In this document: positions 1-7,585 of the stretch, piece by piece
Numbering within the stretch: the first letter of the stretch is position 1
How the letters are laid out: each line of letters starts with the position of its first letter
Origin: Tannerellaceae bacterium
Lineage (GTDB): Bacteria; Bacteroidota; Bacteroidia; Bacteroidales; Tannerellaceae
DNA: 52,888 nucleotides
Direction of reading: 5' to 3'
Assembly (NCBI GenBank): GCA_031280435.1
Contig: JAITGS010000017.1
Span: forward strand, 1-52,888
Notes under the pieces: generated by a model
Database searches by the model: none
What the model saw: only the letters and a program-made list of their open reading frames with translations
Told to the model about the DNA's origin: nothing
Position numbers and translations under genes: made by a program

Positions 1-56
1 AACCATTTTTTTTCATCACCGATAAGCTCAAATTGCCCCAAAAAGGCCTGTTTTGC

Positions 57-303
57 CTCAACCTAGTTTATCGGTGGCTCCAAATCGTTTTTCCGGGCTC
101 AACTGAGTTTATCGGTGGAGCCAAATCGTTTTTGGGGGCTCAACTGAGTTTATCGGTGGAGCCAGAACTTTTTCCCGGCTCAACTGAGTTTATCGGTGGG
201 CCCAAATCGTTTTTGGGGGCTCAACCGAGTTTATCGGTGGCTCCAAATCGTTTTTCCGGGCTCAACCGAGTTTATCGGTGGGCCCGAATCGTTTTTTTGG
301 GCC
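57..303. repeat. Tandem array A1, 41-bp period, about 6 copies
   Basis: Six head-to-tail copies start at 57, 98, 139, 179, 220 and 261, so the period is 41 bp with one 40-bp step. Each copy opens with a form of CTCAACTGAGTTTATCGGTG, then a GC-rich hexamer, then AAATCGTTTTT and a G- or C-rich end. The hexamer appears as GGCTCC (copies 1 and 5), its reverse complement GGAGCC (copies 2 and 3) or the palindrome GGGCCC (copies 4 and 6). The period is not a multiple of three and no RBS is visible, so the open frame crossing it is not taken as a gene. What lies left of the window is unknown. Confidence 0.95.
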
Positions 304-318
304 TGCCGATAAATCACA

Positions 319-339
319 GTGAAGGGCTTTTGACACATT
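319..339 (+). repeat. 21-bp dispersed repeat, copy 1
   Basis: The block beginning GTGAAGGGCTTTTGACACAT is identical over 21 bp to the reverse complement of 38448-38468. Here it lies just after array A1; the other copy lies inside the hairpin element at 38.4 kb. Flanking bases differ. It may be the shared remnant of a mobile or extragenic repeat family. Confidence 0.75.
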
Positions 340-467
340 CGCGATAAATATCGGAAGCCATTTACATAGTGTCAATGGGCTGCGATGTAGGCGATAGGGT
401 TTTCGGGCTCAGCACCGGGGGCGCGTACTCCTTTTAAAGGCATTTGCCTGCTACGGATGTGGCTGCC

Positions 468-498
468 TTTTGAGTTTCGCCTCATTCTTATATCTTTG
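468..498 (+). promoter_or_regulatory. Bacteroidota-type promoter for the PlsC-like gene
   Basis: TATCTTTG at 491-498 fits the -7 consensus TAnnTTTG, and TTTTG at 468-472 is a -33 element 18 bp upstream. The start codon follows at 529, giving an untranslated leader of about 25 nt. Confidence 0.7.
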
Positions 499-528
499 CC
501 ATATTAACATTACAAAGAGAGAACGATA

Positions 529-1074
529 ATGAGAAAATTTATCAGTAAATGCCTGCTCCGATTAGCAGGCTGGCGCAAGGGAACGCTTGGCGAGTACGTA
601 CCTAAATGTGTGATTTGTGTGGCTCCTCATACGAGCAACTGGGATCTGATCATCGGTAAGCTGGCCTATTGTTCCGTTGGTCGCAAGGCTCATTTCCTTA
701 TAAAGAAAGAATGGTTCGTTTTTCCGCTCAACCTGCTTTTTAAATGGCTTGGGGGTATACCGGTCGATCGCTCGCGCAATTCGTCTATAACCGACAGGAT
801 GGCTAAGATGATTGCACAACATTCAAACTTTCATTTGGCCGTAACGCCCGAAGGTACGCGCAAAATGGCCGACGAATGGAAGCGCGGCTTTTATTATATA
901 GCCATCAAAGCAAATGTTCCCATCCTTTTGGCATATATAGATTACCTGAAAAAGGAGGTTGGCGTGAAATGCCTGTTCTATCCTACGGGAAATGCCGACG
1001 CCGACATCAGTGCCATCCGCGCATGCTACGAAGGAGTGACGGCTCGGCATCCGCGCAATTTCACGAAAAGCTGA
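529..1074 (+). CDS. PlsC-like 1-acyl-glycerol-phosphate acyltransferase family protein
   Basis: A 181-residue lysophospholipid acyltransferase (LPLAT/PlsC family). Members transfer an acyl chain to a lysophospholipid or similar acceptor at the inner face of the cytoplasmic membrane. Visible motifs are HTSNWD (H34 to D39), which is the catalytic HX4D box, GGIPVDRS (75-82) and TPEGTR (106-111) for acyl-acceptor phosphate binding. The protein is short for PlsC (usually about 240 residues) and lacks a clear N-terminal membrane segment, as in the compact acyltransferases common in Bacteroidota. The start follows GAGAGAACGATA and a good promoter. The omega-amidase gene begins 30 bp downstream in the same direction. 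The acceptor cannot be read from sequence; phospholipid or an amino-acid lipid are both possible. Confidence 0.85.
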   Translation: MRKFISKCLLRLAGWRKGTLGEYVPKCVICVAPHTSNWDLIIGKLAYCSVGRKAHFLIKKEWFVFPLNLLFKWLGGIPVDRSRNSSITDRMAKMIAQHSNFHLAVTPEGTRKMADEWKRGFYYIAIKANVPILLAYIDYLKKEVGVKCLFYPTGNADADISAIRACYEGVTARHPRNFTKS

Positions 1075-1104
1075 GGAAGCAGTTTCGCTATACATTATAT
1101 ATAT

Positions 1105-1899
1105 ATGTGTAATATGAAAGCGCAGCTGCGAATAAGTTTGGTTCAGACGGCGATTCGCTGGGGAAATAAGCCGGCGAACCTGGCCGCCTGCGCCCGATTG
1201 CTGAGGCGGCTGTCGGGCGAGACCGACCTTGTTGTGCTGCCCGAAACTTTTTCCACAGGCTTCATGATGGACACTCACACTCATGGCGAGGCCACCGACG
1301 GCGAGAGCGTGCGCACACTGCGGACATGGGCGGAGCGATTCGGCTTTGCAGTGGCCGGCAGCTTTATCTCGCGCAGCGGACGGTATTATTATAACCGCGG
1401 CTTTTTTATCACTCCCGCCGGCGCGGAACATTACTGCGACAAGCGCCACCTCTTTAGCCCGGCGGGCGAAGACAGGCGCTACGCTGCCGGCCGATCAACG
1501 GCCATCGTCCGCTACATGGGCTGGAACATCCGCCTGATTGTCTGCTACGACCTGCGCTTCCCGGTGTGGAGCCGCAACGCCGGCAATGCATACGACCTGC
1601 TGATCTGCCCGGCCAACTGGCCTGCTGTCCGACAAAGGGCCTGGCAAACGCTGCTTCCGGCCCGCGCGGTTGAGAACCAGGCCTACGTTTGCGGCGTGAA
1701 CTGCGTGGCGGTTGACCATCGCGACAATGTTTATGCCGGGGGCTCCGCCATGTATTCGCCCCTTGGCGAGAAGCTGGCCGACTGCGGCTCAAAGGCCAAC
1801 GCCGTTCGCAACCTTACGATCGACCGCGACGAGCTGACGGCCTTCCGCAGCAAATTTCCCTTCTGGAAAGATTCCGATAAATTCAACATAAAACGATGA
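1105..1899 (+). CDS. Carbon-nitrogen hydrolase, YafV-type omega-amidase
   Basis: A 264-residue nitrilase-superfamily amidase. The Glu-Lys-Cys triad is visible as E47 in LPETF, K113 in CDKRHLF and C147 in VCYDLRFPVW. CYDLRFPVWSRN is characteristic of the YafV/Nit2 omega-amidases, which hydrolyse alpha-ketoglutaramate and alpha-ketosuccinamate formed by glutamine or asparagine transaminases, salvaging the keto acid. The protein is cytoplasmic with no signal peptide. ATG at 1105 is taken, but ATG at 1114 (MKAQLR) is equally plausible. The 3' end overlaps the permease start by four bases (ATGA), so translational coupling is likely. The preceding AT run matches the one before the gene at 30980. 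Confidence 0.88.
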   Translation: MCNMKAQLRISLVQTAIRWGNKPANLAACARLLRRLSGETDLVVLPETFSTGFMMDTHTHGEATDGESVRTLRTWAERFGFAVAGSFISRSGRYYYNRGFFITPAGAEHYCDKRHLFSPAGEDRRYAAGRSTAIVRYMGWNIRLIVCYDLRFPVWSRNAGNAYDLLICPANWPAVRQRAWQTLLPARAVENQAYVCGVNCVAVDHRDNVYAGGSAMYSPLGEKLADCGSKANAVRNLTIDRDELTAFRSKFPFWKDSDKFNIKR

Positions 1900-3149
1900 A
1901 AACACGCAGCCCCTGGGCTTGGATTCCAACGCTCTATTTTACCGAGGCCCTGCCCTACGTGGCGGTGATGTCCGTAACCGTCATAATGTACAAGCGGCTT
2001 GGAGTGTCGAACAGCGATATTGCTTTTTACACAGCCTGGCTCAATTTTCCGTGGGTGATAAAGCCCCTGTGGAGCCCCTTTGTTGATTTGCTCAAGACCA
2101 AACGCTGGTGGATTGTGAGCATGCAGCTCCTCATTGGCGCAGGGCTTGCGGGCGTGGCCCTGACCATTCCGGCGCCCTTCTTTTTGCGCGCCACGCTGGC
2201 CATCTTCTGGCTGCTGGCCTTCGGCTCGGCCACGCACGACATAGCGGCCGACGGCTTTTATATGCTCGAACTGAGCGCCGACCGCCAGGCTTTTTTCATA
2301 GGCATCCGCAATTTGTGCTACCGCCTGGCCCTGCTCACGGGGCAGGGCGCCCTGGTTATTCTGGCCGGCCTGCTTGAAGAGAGCACCGGACGTATAGCCT
2401 TTTCGTGGAGCTTGGTTTTCATGATAATGGCCGGCCTGCTGATAGGCCTGGGCCTTTGGCATCGCTTCATCCTCCCGCATCCCAAAGACGATGCTCCGCG
2501 CAGCAAGATGAGCGCCATAATGCCGGAGTTTCTGAAGACTTTTGAGGCTTTTTTCCGTAAAAAAGGGATAGTGGCGGCTCTCCTCTTCCTGCTGACATTC
2601 AGGCTTGGCGAATCGCAGCTTGTGAAGATGGCCTCGCCATTCCTGCTCGACGATCGCAGCCTTGGCGGCCTTGGGCTCAACACATCGCAGGTGGGGCTTG
2701 CCTACGGAACGCTCGGAATGGTGGCGCTGGTGCTTGGCGGCATCCTCGGCGGCGTGGTATTATCGGCCTTCGGAGGCCTTCGCAGATGGTTGTGGCCTAT
2801 GACCCTCGCGCTGTTTTTGCCCAACATTGCCTACCTCTACATGGCTATGGTTCAGCCCGGCAGTCTGTGGGTGATATATTCATGCGTGGTGGTCGAGCAG
2901 TTCGGATACGGCTTCGGCTTTACGGCCTATACGATGTACATGATGATGTTTTCCGCAGGCAGCAACAAAACCTCCCACTATGCCGTCTGCACCGGCTTCA
3001 TGGCCCTGGGCATGATGCTTCCCGGAATGATTTCGGGCCGTATCCAGGAGCTGGCCGGCTATCCTAATTTCTTTCTTGTGGTGGTGATATGCGGGCTGCC
3101 CGTCTTCCTTGTACTGCCCTTCCTCCAAAAATATCTGAATAAACAATGA
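1896..3149 (+). CDS. MFS permease, AmpG-like
   Basis: A 417-residue, strongly hydrophobic integral membrane protein with about 12 predicted helices. The opening WIPTLYFTEALPYVAVMSV and the WLNFPWVIKPLWSPFVDLL stretch resemble AmpG, the major-facilitator permease that imports anhydromuropeptides for cell-wall recycling. Bacteroidota often carry such AmpG-like proteins of unproven substrate. It overlaps both neighbours by four bases (ATGA at 1896 and at 3146), giving a tight three-gene run with the amidase and prmA. An operon is inferred, but these neighbours give no evidence about the substrate. Confidence 0.82.
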   Translation: MKTRSPWAWIPTLYFTEALPYVAVMSVTVIMYKRLGVSNSDIAFYTAWLNFPWVIKPLWSPFVDLLKTKRWWIVSMQLLIGAGLAGVALTIPAPFFLRATLAIFWLLAFGSATHDIAADGFYMLELSADRQAFFIGIRNLCYRLALLTGQGALVILAGLLEESTGRIAFSWSLVFMIMAGLLIGLGLWHRFILPHPKDDAPRSKMSAIMPEFLKTFEAFFRKKGIVAALLFLLTFRLGESQLVKMASPFLLDDRSLGGLGLNTSQVGLAYGTLGMVALVLGGILGGVVLSAFGGLRRWLWPMTLALFLPNIAYLYMAMVQPGSLWVIYSCVVVEQFGYGFGFTAYTMYMMMFSAGSNKTSHYAVCTGFMALGMMLPGMISGRIQELAGYPNFFLVVVICGLPVFLVLPFLQKYLNKQ

Positions 3150-4021
3150 AATACTACGAATGTAACTTCAGTTTCACACTCACTCCTGCCTGCGGCGATG
3201 ATGCACTGACGGCAGAAACCGTGGCCGACGTTCTTGCCGCAGAGCTCGGCGAGATAGGCTTCGACGCCTTCGTTCCCGGCTCCGACGGCCTCACGGCCTA
3301 TATCCCGCAGCACCTGTACGAGGCCGGGAAGCTCGAAAGCCTGTTGCGCGGCTTTCCTTTGCCGGCCGCCATCATCGCATCTCCCCCGCAGCCGCTCGAC
3401 GACCGCAACTGGAACGAAGAATGGGAGAAGAACTACTTCCGCCCGCTGGTTATAGATAACAGGTGCATCGTCCATGCATCTTTCCACACCGTCCCTACAC
3501 ATTATATATATAGTATAACAATCGATCCGCGAATGTCGTTCGGCACCGGCAATCATCCCACCACCCACCTCATGCTCACCGAGCTCCTCGATCTCGACAC
3601 GGCCGGCCTCTCCGTGCTCGACATGGGATGCGGCACCGGTCTGCTGGCCATCCTTGCCGCCATGAAGGGAGCCTCCCGCCTGACAGCCGTCGACATCGAC
3701 CAATGGGCCGTTGACAACGCCGCCGACAATATACGCCTGAACGCCGTGGAGCGGATAGACGTTCGGCTTGGCGACGCCGGCCTCCTCCCCAAGCTGGGCC
3801 GGTACGACCTCATCCTGGCTAACATCAACCGCAACGTCCTCCTGAGCGACATCCGTCACTATGCCGCATCGCTCAATCCCGGCGGCCGGATCATCATGAG
3901 CGGCTTCTACACCGACGACGTCCGCCTCATCACCGACGAATGCACCCGGCGCGGCCTGACGACAATCTCCCTTGCCGAACGCGACGGCTGGGCCGCAGTC
4001 GGAGCCATGCACACAGCCTGA
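3146..4021 (+). CDS. prmA: Ribosomal protein L11 methyltransferase
   Basis: A 291-residue SAM-dependent methyltransferase that trimethylates ribosomal protein L11. DPRMSFGTGNHPTT (127-140) is the PrmA signature. LDMGCGTG (about 158-165) is SAM motif I, AVDID (181-185) is motif II and ANINRN (225-230) is the NxN substrate motif. An N-terminal domain of about 90 residues that recognises L11 is also present. Length fits the family. It is the last gene of the overlapping run that starts at 1105. No clear hairpin terminator follows; array A2 begins about 350 bp downstream. Confidence 0.93.
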   Translation: MKYYECNFSFTLTPACGDDALTAETVADVLAAELGEIGFDAFVPGSDGLTAYIPQHLYEAGKLESLLRGFPLPAAIIASPPQPLDDRNWNEEWEKNYFRPLVIDNRCIVHASFHTVPTHYIYSITIDPRMSFGTGNHPTTHLMLTELLDLDTAGLSVLDMGCGTGLLAILAAMKGASRLTAVDIDQWAVDNAADNIRLNAVERIDVRLGDAGLLPKLGRYDLILANINRNVLLSDIRHYAASLNPGGRIIMSGFYTDDVRLITDECTRRGLTTISLAERDGWAAVGAMHTA

Positions 4022-4374
4022 GCCCTCCTCGGAGCAGAGGCCAAAGCAGGGTAGAGTAGGGGAGCCCTCCGCCAATCGCCGTCAGACCATTTTATGCCTC
4101 CGACAGCAATCCCCCACTCCAAAAGCCTCACAATATCTTAAGCATTATCGGCGGCAAACAGCATCAAAAGTTTCAGCGAAATATAGATTATGCAGGCAGA
4201 ATTGTTCCCGCCCCGGCAATCGCATCCAAACCGTATCGCTCATCGCAAGCCCTGATTTCCGGCAAAAACGATAATGCAGCCCGGAAAAACAACCTTCACC
4301 CTAACAAACAAGCAATGTCGGAAGATCGCCGGGCCATATCAGCCGGCATCGCGAGGGCCCATGGTATAAAATCA
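4022..4374. other. Intergenic segment without recognised gene
   Basis: About 350 bp follow prmA. No convincing coding frame, tRNA or hairpin-plus-T-run terminator is visible. Short open frames lack an RBS and recognisable residues. Confidence 0.5.
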
Positions 4375-4794
4375 GACGTCCCCGATATGCTTTCGAACGT
4401 CCCCAAAATGCTTTCGAGTGTCCCCGATATGCTTTCGAACGTCCCCAAAATGCTTTTGAGTGTCCCCAAAATGCTTTTGAGTGTTCCCGAAATACTTTTG
4501 AGTGTCCCCGAAATACTTTTGAGTGTTCCCGAAATGCTTTTGAGTGTTCCCGAAATGCTTTTGAGTGTTCCCGAAATGCTTTTGAGTGTTCCCGAAATGC
4601 TTTTGAGTGTCCCCGAAATACTTTTGAGTGTTCCCAAAATACTTTTGAGTGTCCCCGAAATGCTTTTGAGTGTCCCCGAAATGTTTTTGAGTGTCCCCGA
4701 AATGCTTTTGGGAGCACTCAAAATGCTTTTGGGAACACTCAAAATGCTTTTGGGAACACTCAAAATGATTTTGGGAACCCCCGCAATGATTTTG
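4375..4794. repeat. Tandem array A2, 21-bp period, 20 copies
   Basis: Twenty units follow at exact 21-bp steps with no insertions. The commonest unit contains GTGTTCCCGAAATGCTTTTG; the first units (4375 and 4396) read GACGTCCCCGATATGCTTTC and a close variant. Each unit is a 10-bp block GAGTGTYCCC plus an AT-rich block AAATGCTTTT. In units 16-18 (from 4711, 4732 and 4753) the first block is replaced by its reverse complement GGGAACACTC or a one-base variant, while the AT-rich block keeps its orientation. Because 21 is divisible by three the array stays open in several frames on both strands, which explains the heptad-repeat open frames here; none is taken as a gene. Confidence 0.97.
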
Positions 4795-5354
4795 GGGATG
4801 GCCTATTATCTCGCTTGTATAGACAAAATCTGCATATAGTCAGCAAATTAGGATGCAGCAGCAGCCTGTGTACGGCAGTAGATTAGCTAAAGCTCACCCT
4901 AAGCGTGCATGTCCCCTCCAAAAACACAGTTTGCATGCAAGGCCGCTTCGCTTGTTTAGAGTCGAACAGCCCTTGCCATCCGGCACTGCAACTAAGTCCC
5001 GACTCATAAAAAAACTTAAATAGATAGACCTCCGGTCGGCAAAAGAGCAAGAACGAGCAGGTATCCGGGGAGATATAGGCGAAATCGCATGGCAAACGTT
5101 TTATGCAAAAGCAAATCTTTTTTTATGAAGCATGCCCAAAAAGCCATTTTTTCCCCATTTCGGCTTTACAGCAAAAAAAACAAGGCACAGAGAAATTTTG
5201 CATCCATAAAGTGAGAAGAACAGCCTCAAGCGTGAAAGAGTTGAAAATAAAGGCGTTTAATATAGCAATGCAAAAACTGAAAAACTGTCAGAACCCAATC
5301 AACAGCAGAATTATGTTTTTTTTACAACTCGGATGAAAAAAAGTCTGAAAATTC
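4795..5354. other. Intergenic segment without recognised gene
   Basis: About 560 bp lie between array A2 and the AraC promoter. Two short open frames (about 4883-5095 on minus and 5103-5336 on plus) have no RBS and no recognisable composition. No tRNA or known structured RNA was identified. A-rich tracts increase towards the right. Confidence 0.45.
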
Positions 5355-5383
5355 TTTGATACATCAAATTATTTATATCTTTG
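5355..5383 (+). promoter_or_regulatory. Bacteroidota-type promoter for the first AraC gene
   Basis: TTTG at 5355-5358 and TATCTTTG at 5376-5383 match the -33 and -7 elements with 17 bp between. The transcript would carry an untranslated leader of roughly 230 nt before the ATG at 5624, which leaves room for leader-based control. Confidence 0.65.
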
Positions 5384-5481
5384 CCATAGAAACTACCGTA
5401 AGGTAGCAAAGTGAAAATGCGTTTGAAAATTTTGAGTGTTAAACCGCTTATTTTAAGACAATTAATTTACAGTTTATATTA

Positions 5482-5565
5482 ATGACCGATTTGCTATTAA
5501 ACAACAAGGAGCTCGTTGTGGAAATTCCAATCATTCATAATACAGGAATTAAAGCACAGCCCTAA
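5482..5565 (+). CDS. Possible 27-residue leader peptide upstream of AraC
   Basis: An ATG-to-TAA frame of 27 codons lies inside the long leader of the AraC gene; it begins MTDLLLNNKELVVEI. It ends 58 bp before the regulator start. No Shine-Dalgarno sequence is visible, but these are often weak in Bacteroidota. It could be a chance frame. It is reported because it is the only sizeable frame in an otherwise unexplained leader. Confidence 0.2.
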   Translation: MTDLLLNNKELVVEIPIIHNTGIKAQP

Positions 5566-5623
5566 AGCTTAGGAGTATTAAAAGGGAAGAGAGTATTGAG
5601 ATTTTCCCATAAGGAAGATAAGT

Positions 5624-6478
5624 ATGGAAAATTTATTTTACTTGGAAGAACATACGTCATGTTACAAATACAAGTCCGATTACGAAACCGGATTTAAGTA
5701 CATGAAATTAAAGGCTGGAACGTCGATTAAAACGATAAGTACATCTTACAATCATATATTGTTTTTGCGTGAAGGATTAATGACGGTTAGTTGCAATGAA
5801 AACATTAGTTGCCACTTGCAACAGGAGGAATGCATATTGATTCCCCGGTCGGAAGCGATGAGGTGTGAGATCCTTCAGGAAGCATCATTAATGGTGATGA
5901 GTTTTGATGTACTCCACAGTATATGTGATAAGGCAATGTTGCATCTATATCGTTCCCATGTTTCGAAATCCAAACACTCATTTACTCCTGTCCCTGTTCG
6001 CTATCCTATGTCGGCGTTTTTGGATTTGCTGGCAACCTATCTTAATTGCGGAATAGAATGTGAGCACCTGCATGAAATCAAGCAAAAGGAATTTTTTCTG
6101 GTGCTGCGCAGATGTTATTCTAAGGACGAAATTCAGAGTTTACTTTATCCTATTCTCGGAATATCGGATTTCAAAAACTTTATACTTCAGAACTATCGGC
6201 GAGTAGATAATGTAAGCGATTTAGCCGATATGTCGGGTATGGGAAGGACTGCCTTCGACTGCAAATTCCGGGAAGTATTCGACATGTCAACACGACAATG
6301 GATGTTAAAACGTACGGCCGCCCATATCCGTCATAAAATTATGGATCCGGAGGTCACAATAAAAGATATAATGAAAGAATTCAAGTTCAATTCTGCGACT
6401 CATTTCAATCGTTTTTGCAAGCAGCAATTCAATTGCACGCCTGGTGAATTACTAAAACGTTCTCGAATCCCAAAATAG
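5624..6478 (+). CDS. AraC-family transcriptional regulator (fimbrial island, left)
   Basis: A 284-residue regulator with an N-terminal cupin-like sensory half (about 1-175) and a C-terminal AraC double helix-turn-helix (about 185-284). The last HTH reads IMKEFKFNSATHFNRFCKQQF, close to the family signature. The sensory half aligns by eye with the AraC protein at 16070 (for example ILFLREGLMTVSCNE against LLFVLEGELQISCNE), so the two are paralogues flanking the fimbrial genes. It has its own promoter and lies 274 bp upstream of the DUF3575 gene, so control of the fimbrial operon is a reasonable inference. Its DNA is clearly AT-rich compared with the paralogue and with the genes to the left. 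The ligand is unknown. Confidence 0.87.
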   Translation: MENLFYLEEHTSCYKYKSDYETGFKYMKLKAGTSIKTISTSYNHILFLREGLMTVSCNENISCHLQQEECILIPRSEAMRCEILQEASLMVMSFDVLHSICDKAMLHLYRSHVSKSKHSFTPVPVRYPMSAFLDLLATYLNCGIECEHLHEIKQKEFFLVLRRCYSKDEIQSLLYPILGISDFKNFILQNYRRVDNVSDLADMSGMGRTAFDCKFREVFDMSTRQWMLKRTAAHIRHKIMDPEVTIKDIMKEFKFNSATHFNRFCKQQFNCTPGELLKRSRIPK

Positions 6479-6567
6479 GGGATAAAAAAGACGTAAAAAA
6501 ATGCATGTCCGTTTATTATGCAAAAACATTCGGTTGAAACGCTCGCAAAATAAAAAATAAAAAGCTG

Positions 6568-6575
6568 TATGTTTG
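6568..6575 (+). promoter_or_regulatory. Candidate -7 element of the fimbrial operon
   Basis: TATGTTTG matches TAnnTTTG in the 274-bp gap between the AraC gene and DUF3575. No TTG lies at the expected distance upstream, which would suit an activator-dependent promoter. The leader would be about 170 nt. Confidence 0.4.
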
Positions 6576-6752
6576 TCGCAATAGAATTGAGAGCTATTCT
6601 TGGAAACGGCTATACAGCGATGTGTGAGATAAAAAGTGAAAGATACGTGTTCTGTGAGTGAGATGTAATTGCTGTTTTTCTAAGGAAAATCTCTTCGGAT
6701 ACGAAACTAAGTTGGAATAAAAAAACATAAATATAGAAAATAAAAAACGAGA

Positions 6753-7583
6753 ATGAAGAAGTTCTGTATAAGTTTAATAATTAACATAATAACGATGATG
6801 TTTATTGCGATACATGCCCAAACAATCGCAGTTAAAACAAATTTGTTATATGATGCCACAACAACCATAAACTTGGGGTTGGAGGCGGCGGTTGCTCCCA
6901 AGTGGACGATAGAGCTGCCTATTAATTATAACCCTTGGGAGTTCCCTAAAGAACGGCTTGTTTTGGCTGAAATGCCATCTGGTTCTGACAAACTACTTTA
7001 TGAATATGACAATGGAACGATAGGTAATACACCGAATCCCCCTTCCGATCTTTTTCATCCCGACGGTACAAGAGTAAGGACACGTACCAAATCCGTTACA
7101 AGAAAGTTTAAACATTGGATGATTCAGCCTGAAGCTCGTTATTGGTTCTGTGAGAAATTCAATGGTCATTTTTTCGGAATTCATTTTTTAGCGGCCGGAT
7201 ATAATATTGGAGGCATTAACACTTTTGGTTTGGGAGGTTTATATGGAATGGGCGATGTCAAAGATTTCGATTACCAGTATCCTGTTCCTCCAATGCCTGA
7301 TAAAGAAGAGCAGCCTGTTGCATGGGATGACTGGAATAAATTGAATAAAGACTACGTGGATTACAGATATGAAGGCCTTGCTTATGGAGGTGGTATTTCT
7401 TATGGCTATCATTGGATATTAAATACACATTTGAGCATAGAGGCTACTCTCGGCGTTGGGTATATATATCAGGATTATAAGAAATATGATTGTCCTGTTT
7501 GCGGTAAGCAAATTGATACGGTTCAAAAGGGGCGTATTGCTCCCACAAAGGCTGGTATTAGTCTAATTTATATCATCAAATAA
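6753..7583 (+). CDS. DUF3575 outer-membrane protein of a fimbrial locus
   Basis: A 276-residue secreted protein with a signal peptide ending near IAIHAQ (about 1-23). The opening TIAVKTNLLYDATTTINLGLE and the closing GVGYIYQDYKKYDCPVCGK are typical of the DUF3575 family, predicted beta-barrel or barrel-associated proteins found beside Mfa-type fimbrillins in Bacteroidota. The CPVC pair near the C-terminus is a common family feature. The middle (about 65-105 and 175-205) has a longer, polar, proline-rich insertion than I expect for the family. Two bases separate its stop from the next start. It probably helps assemble or anchor fimbriae; the exact role is not established. Confidence 0.78.
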   Translation: MKKFCISLIINIITMMFIAIHAQTIAVKTNLLYDATTTINLGLEAAVAPKWTIELPINYNPWEFPKERLVLAEMPSGSDKLLYEYDNGTIGNTPNPPSDLFHPDGTRVRTRTKSVTRKFKHWMIQPEARYWFCEKFNGHFFGIHFLAAGYNIGGINTFGLGGLYGMGDVKDFDYQYPVPPMPDKEEQPVAWDDWNKLNKDYVDYRYEGLAYGGGISYGYHWILNTHLSIEATLGVGYIYQDYKKYDCPVCGKQIDTVQKGRIAPTKAGISLIYIIK

Positions 7584-7585
7584 TA

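Noticed and set aside
33-347. A 104-residue frame through array A1
   Set aside because: The 41-bp period shifts the frame at each unit; there is no RBS and no family resemblance.
3059-4075. A 338-residue minus-strand frame opposite prmA
   Set aside because: It is the antisense shadow of prmA, which has clear motifs. GC-rich codons leave long antisense frames.
4296-4839. Open frames on both strands encoding heptad repeats (MLLSVPE-type on plus, SISGTLK-type on minus) across array A2
   Set aside because: A 21-bp period keeps any frame open on both strands. There is no RBS or promoter and no conserved start, and similar frames appear in every 21-bp array.
4941-4990. A possible tRNA-like stretch near GAGTCGAAC
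   Set aside because: No acceptor stem or anticodon arm can be drawn around it on either strand.
5103-5336. A 77-residue plus frame in the gap before the AraC promoter
   Set aside because: Lys-rich low-complexity residues, no RBS, and it ends next to the AraC promoter.
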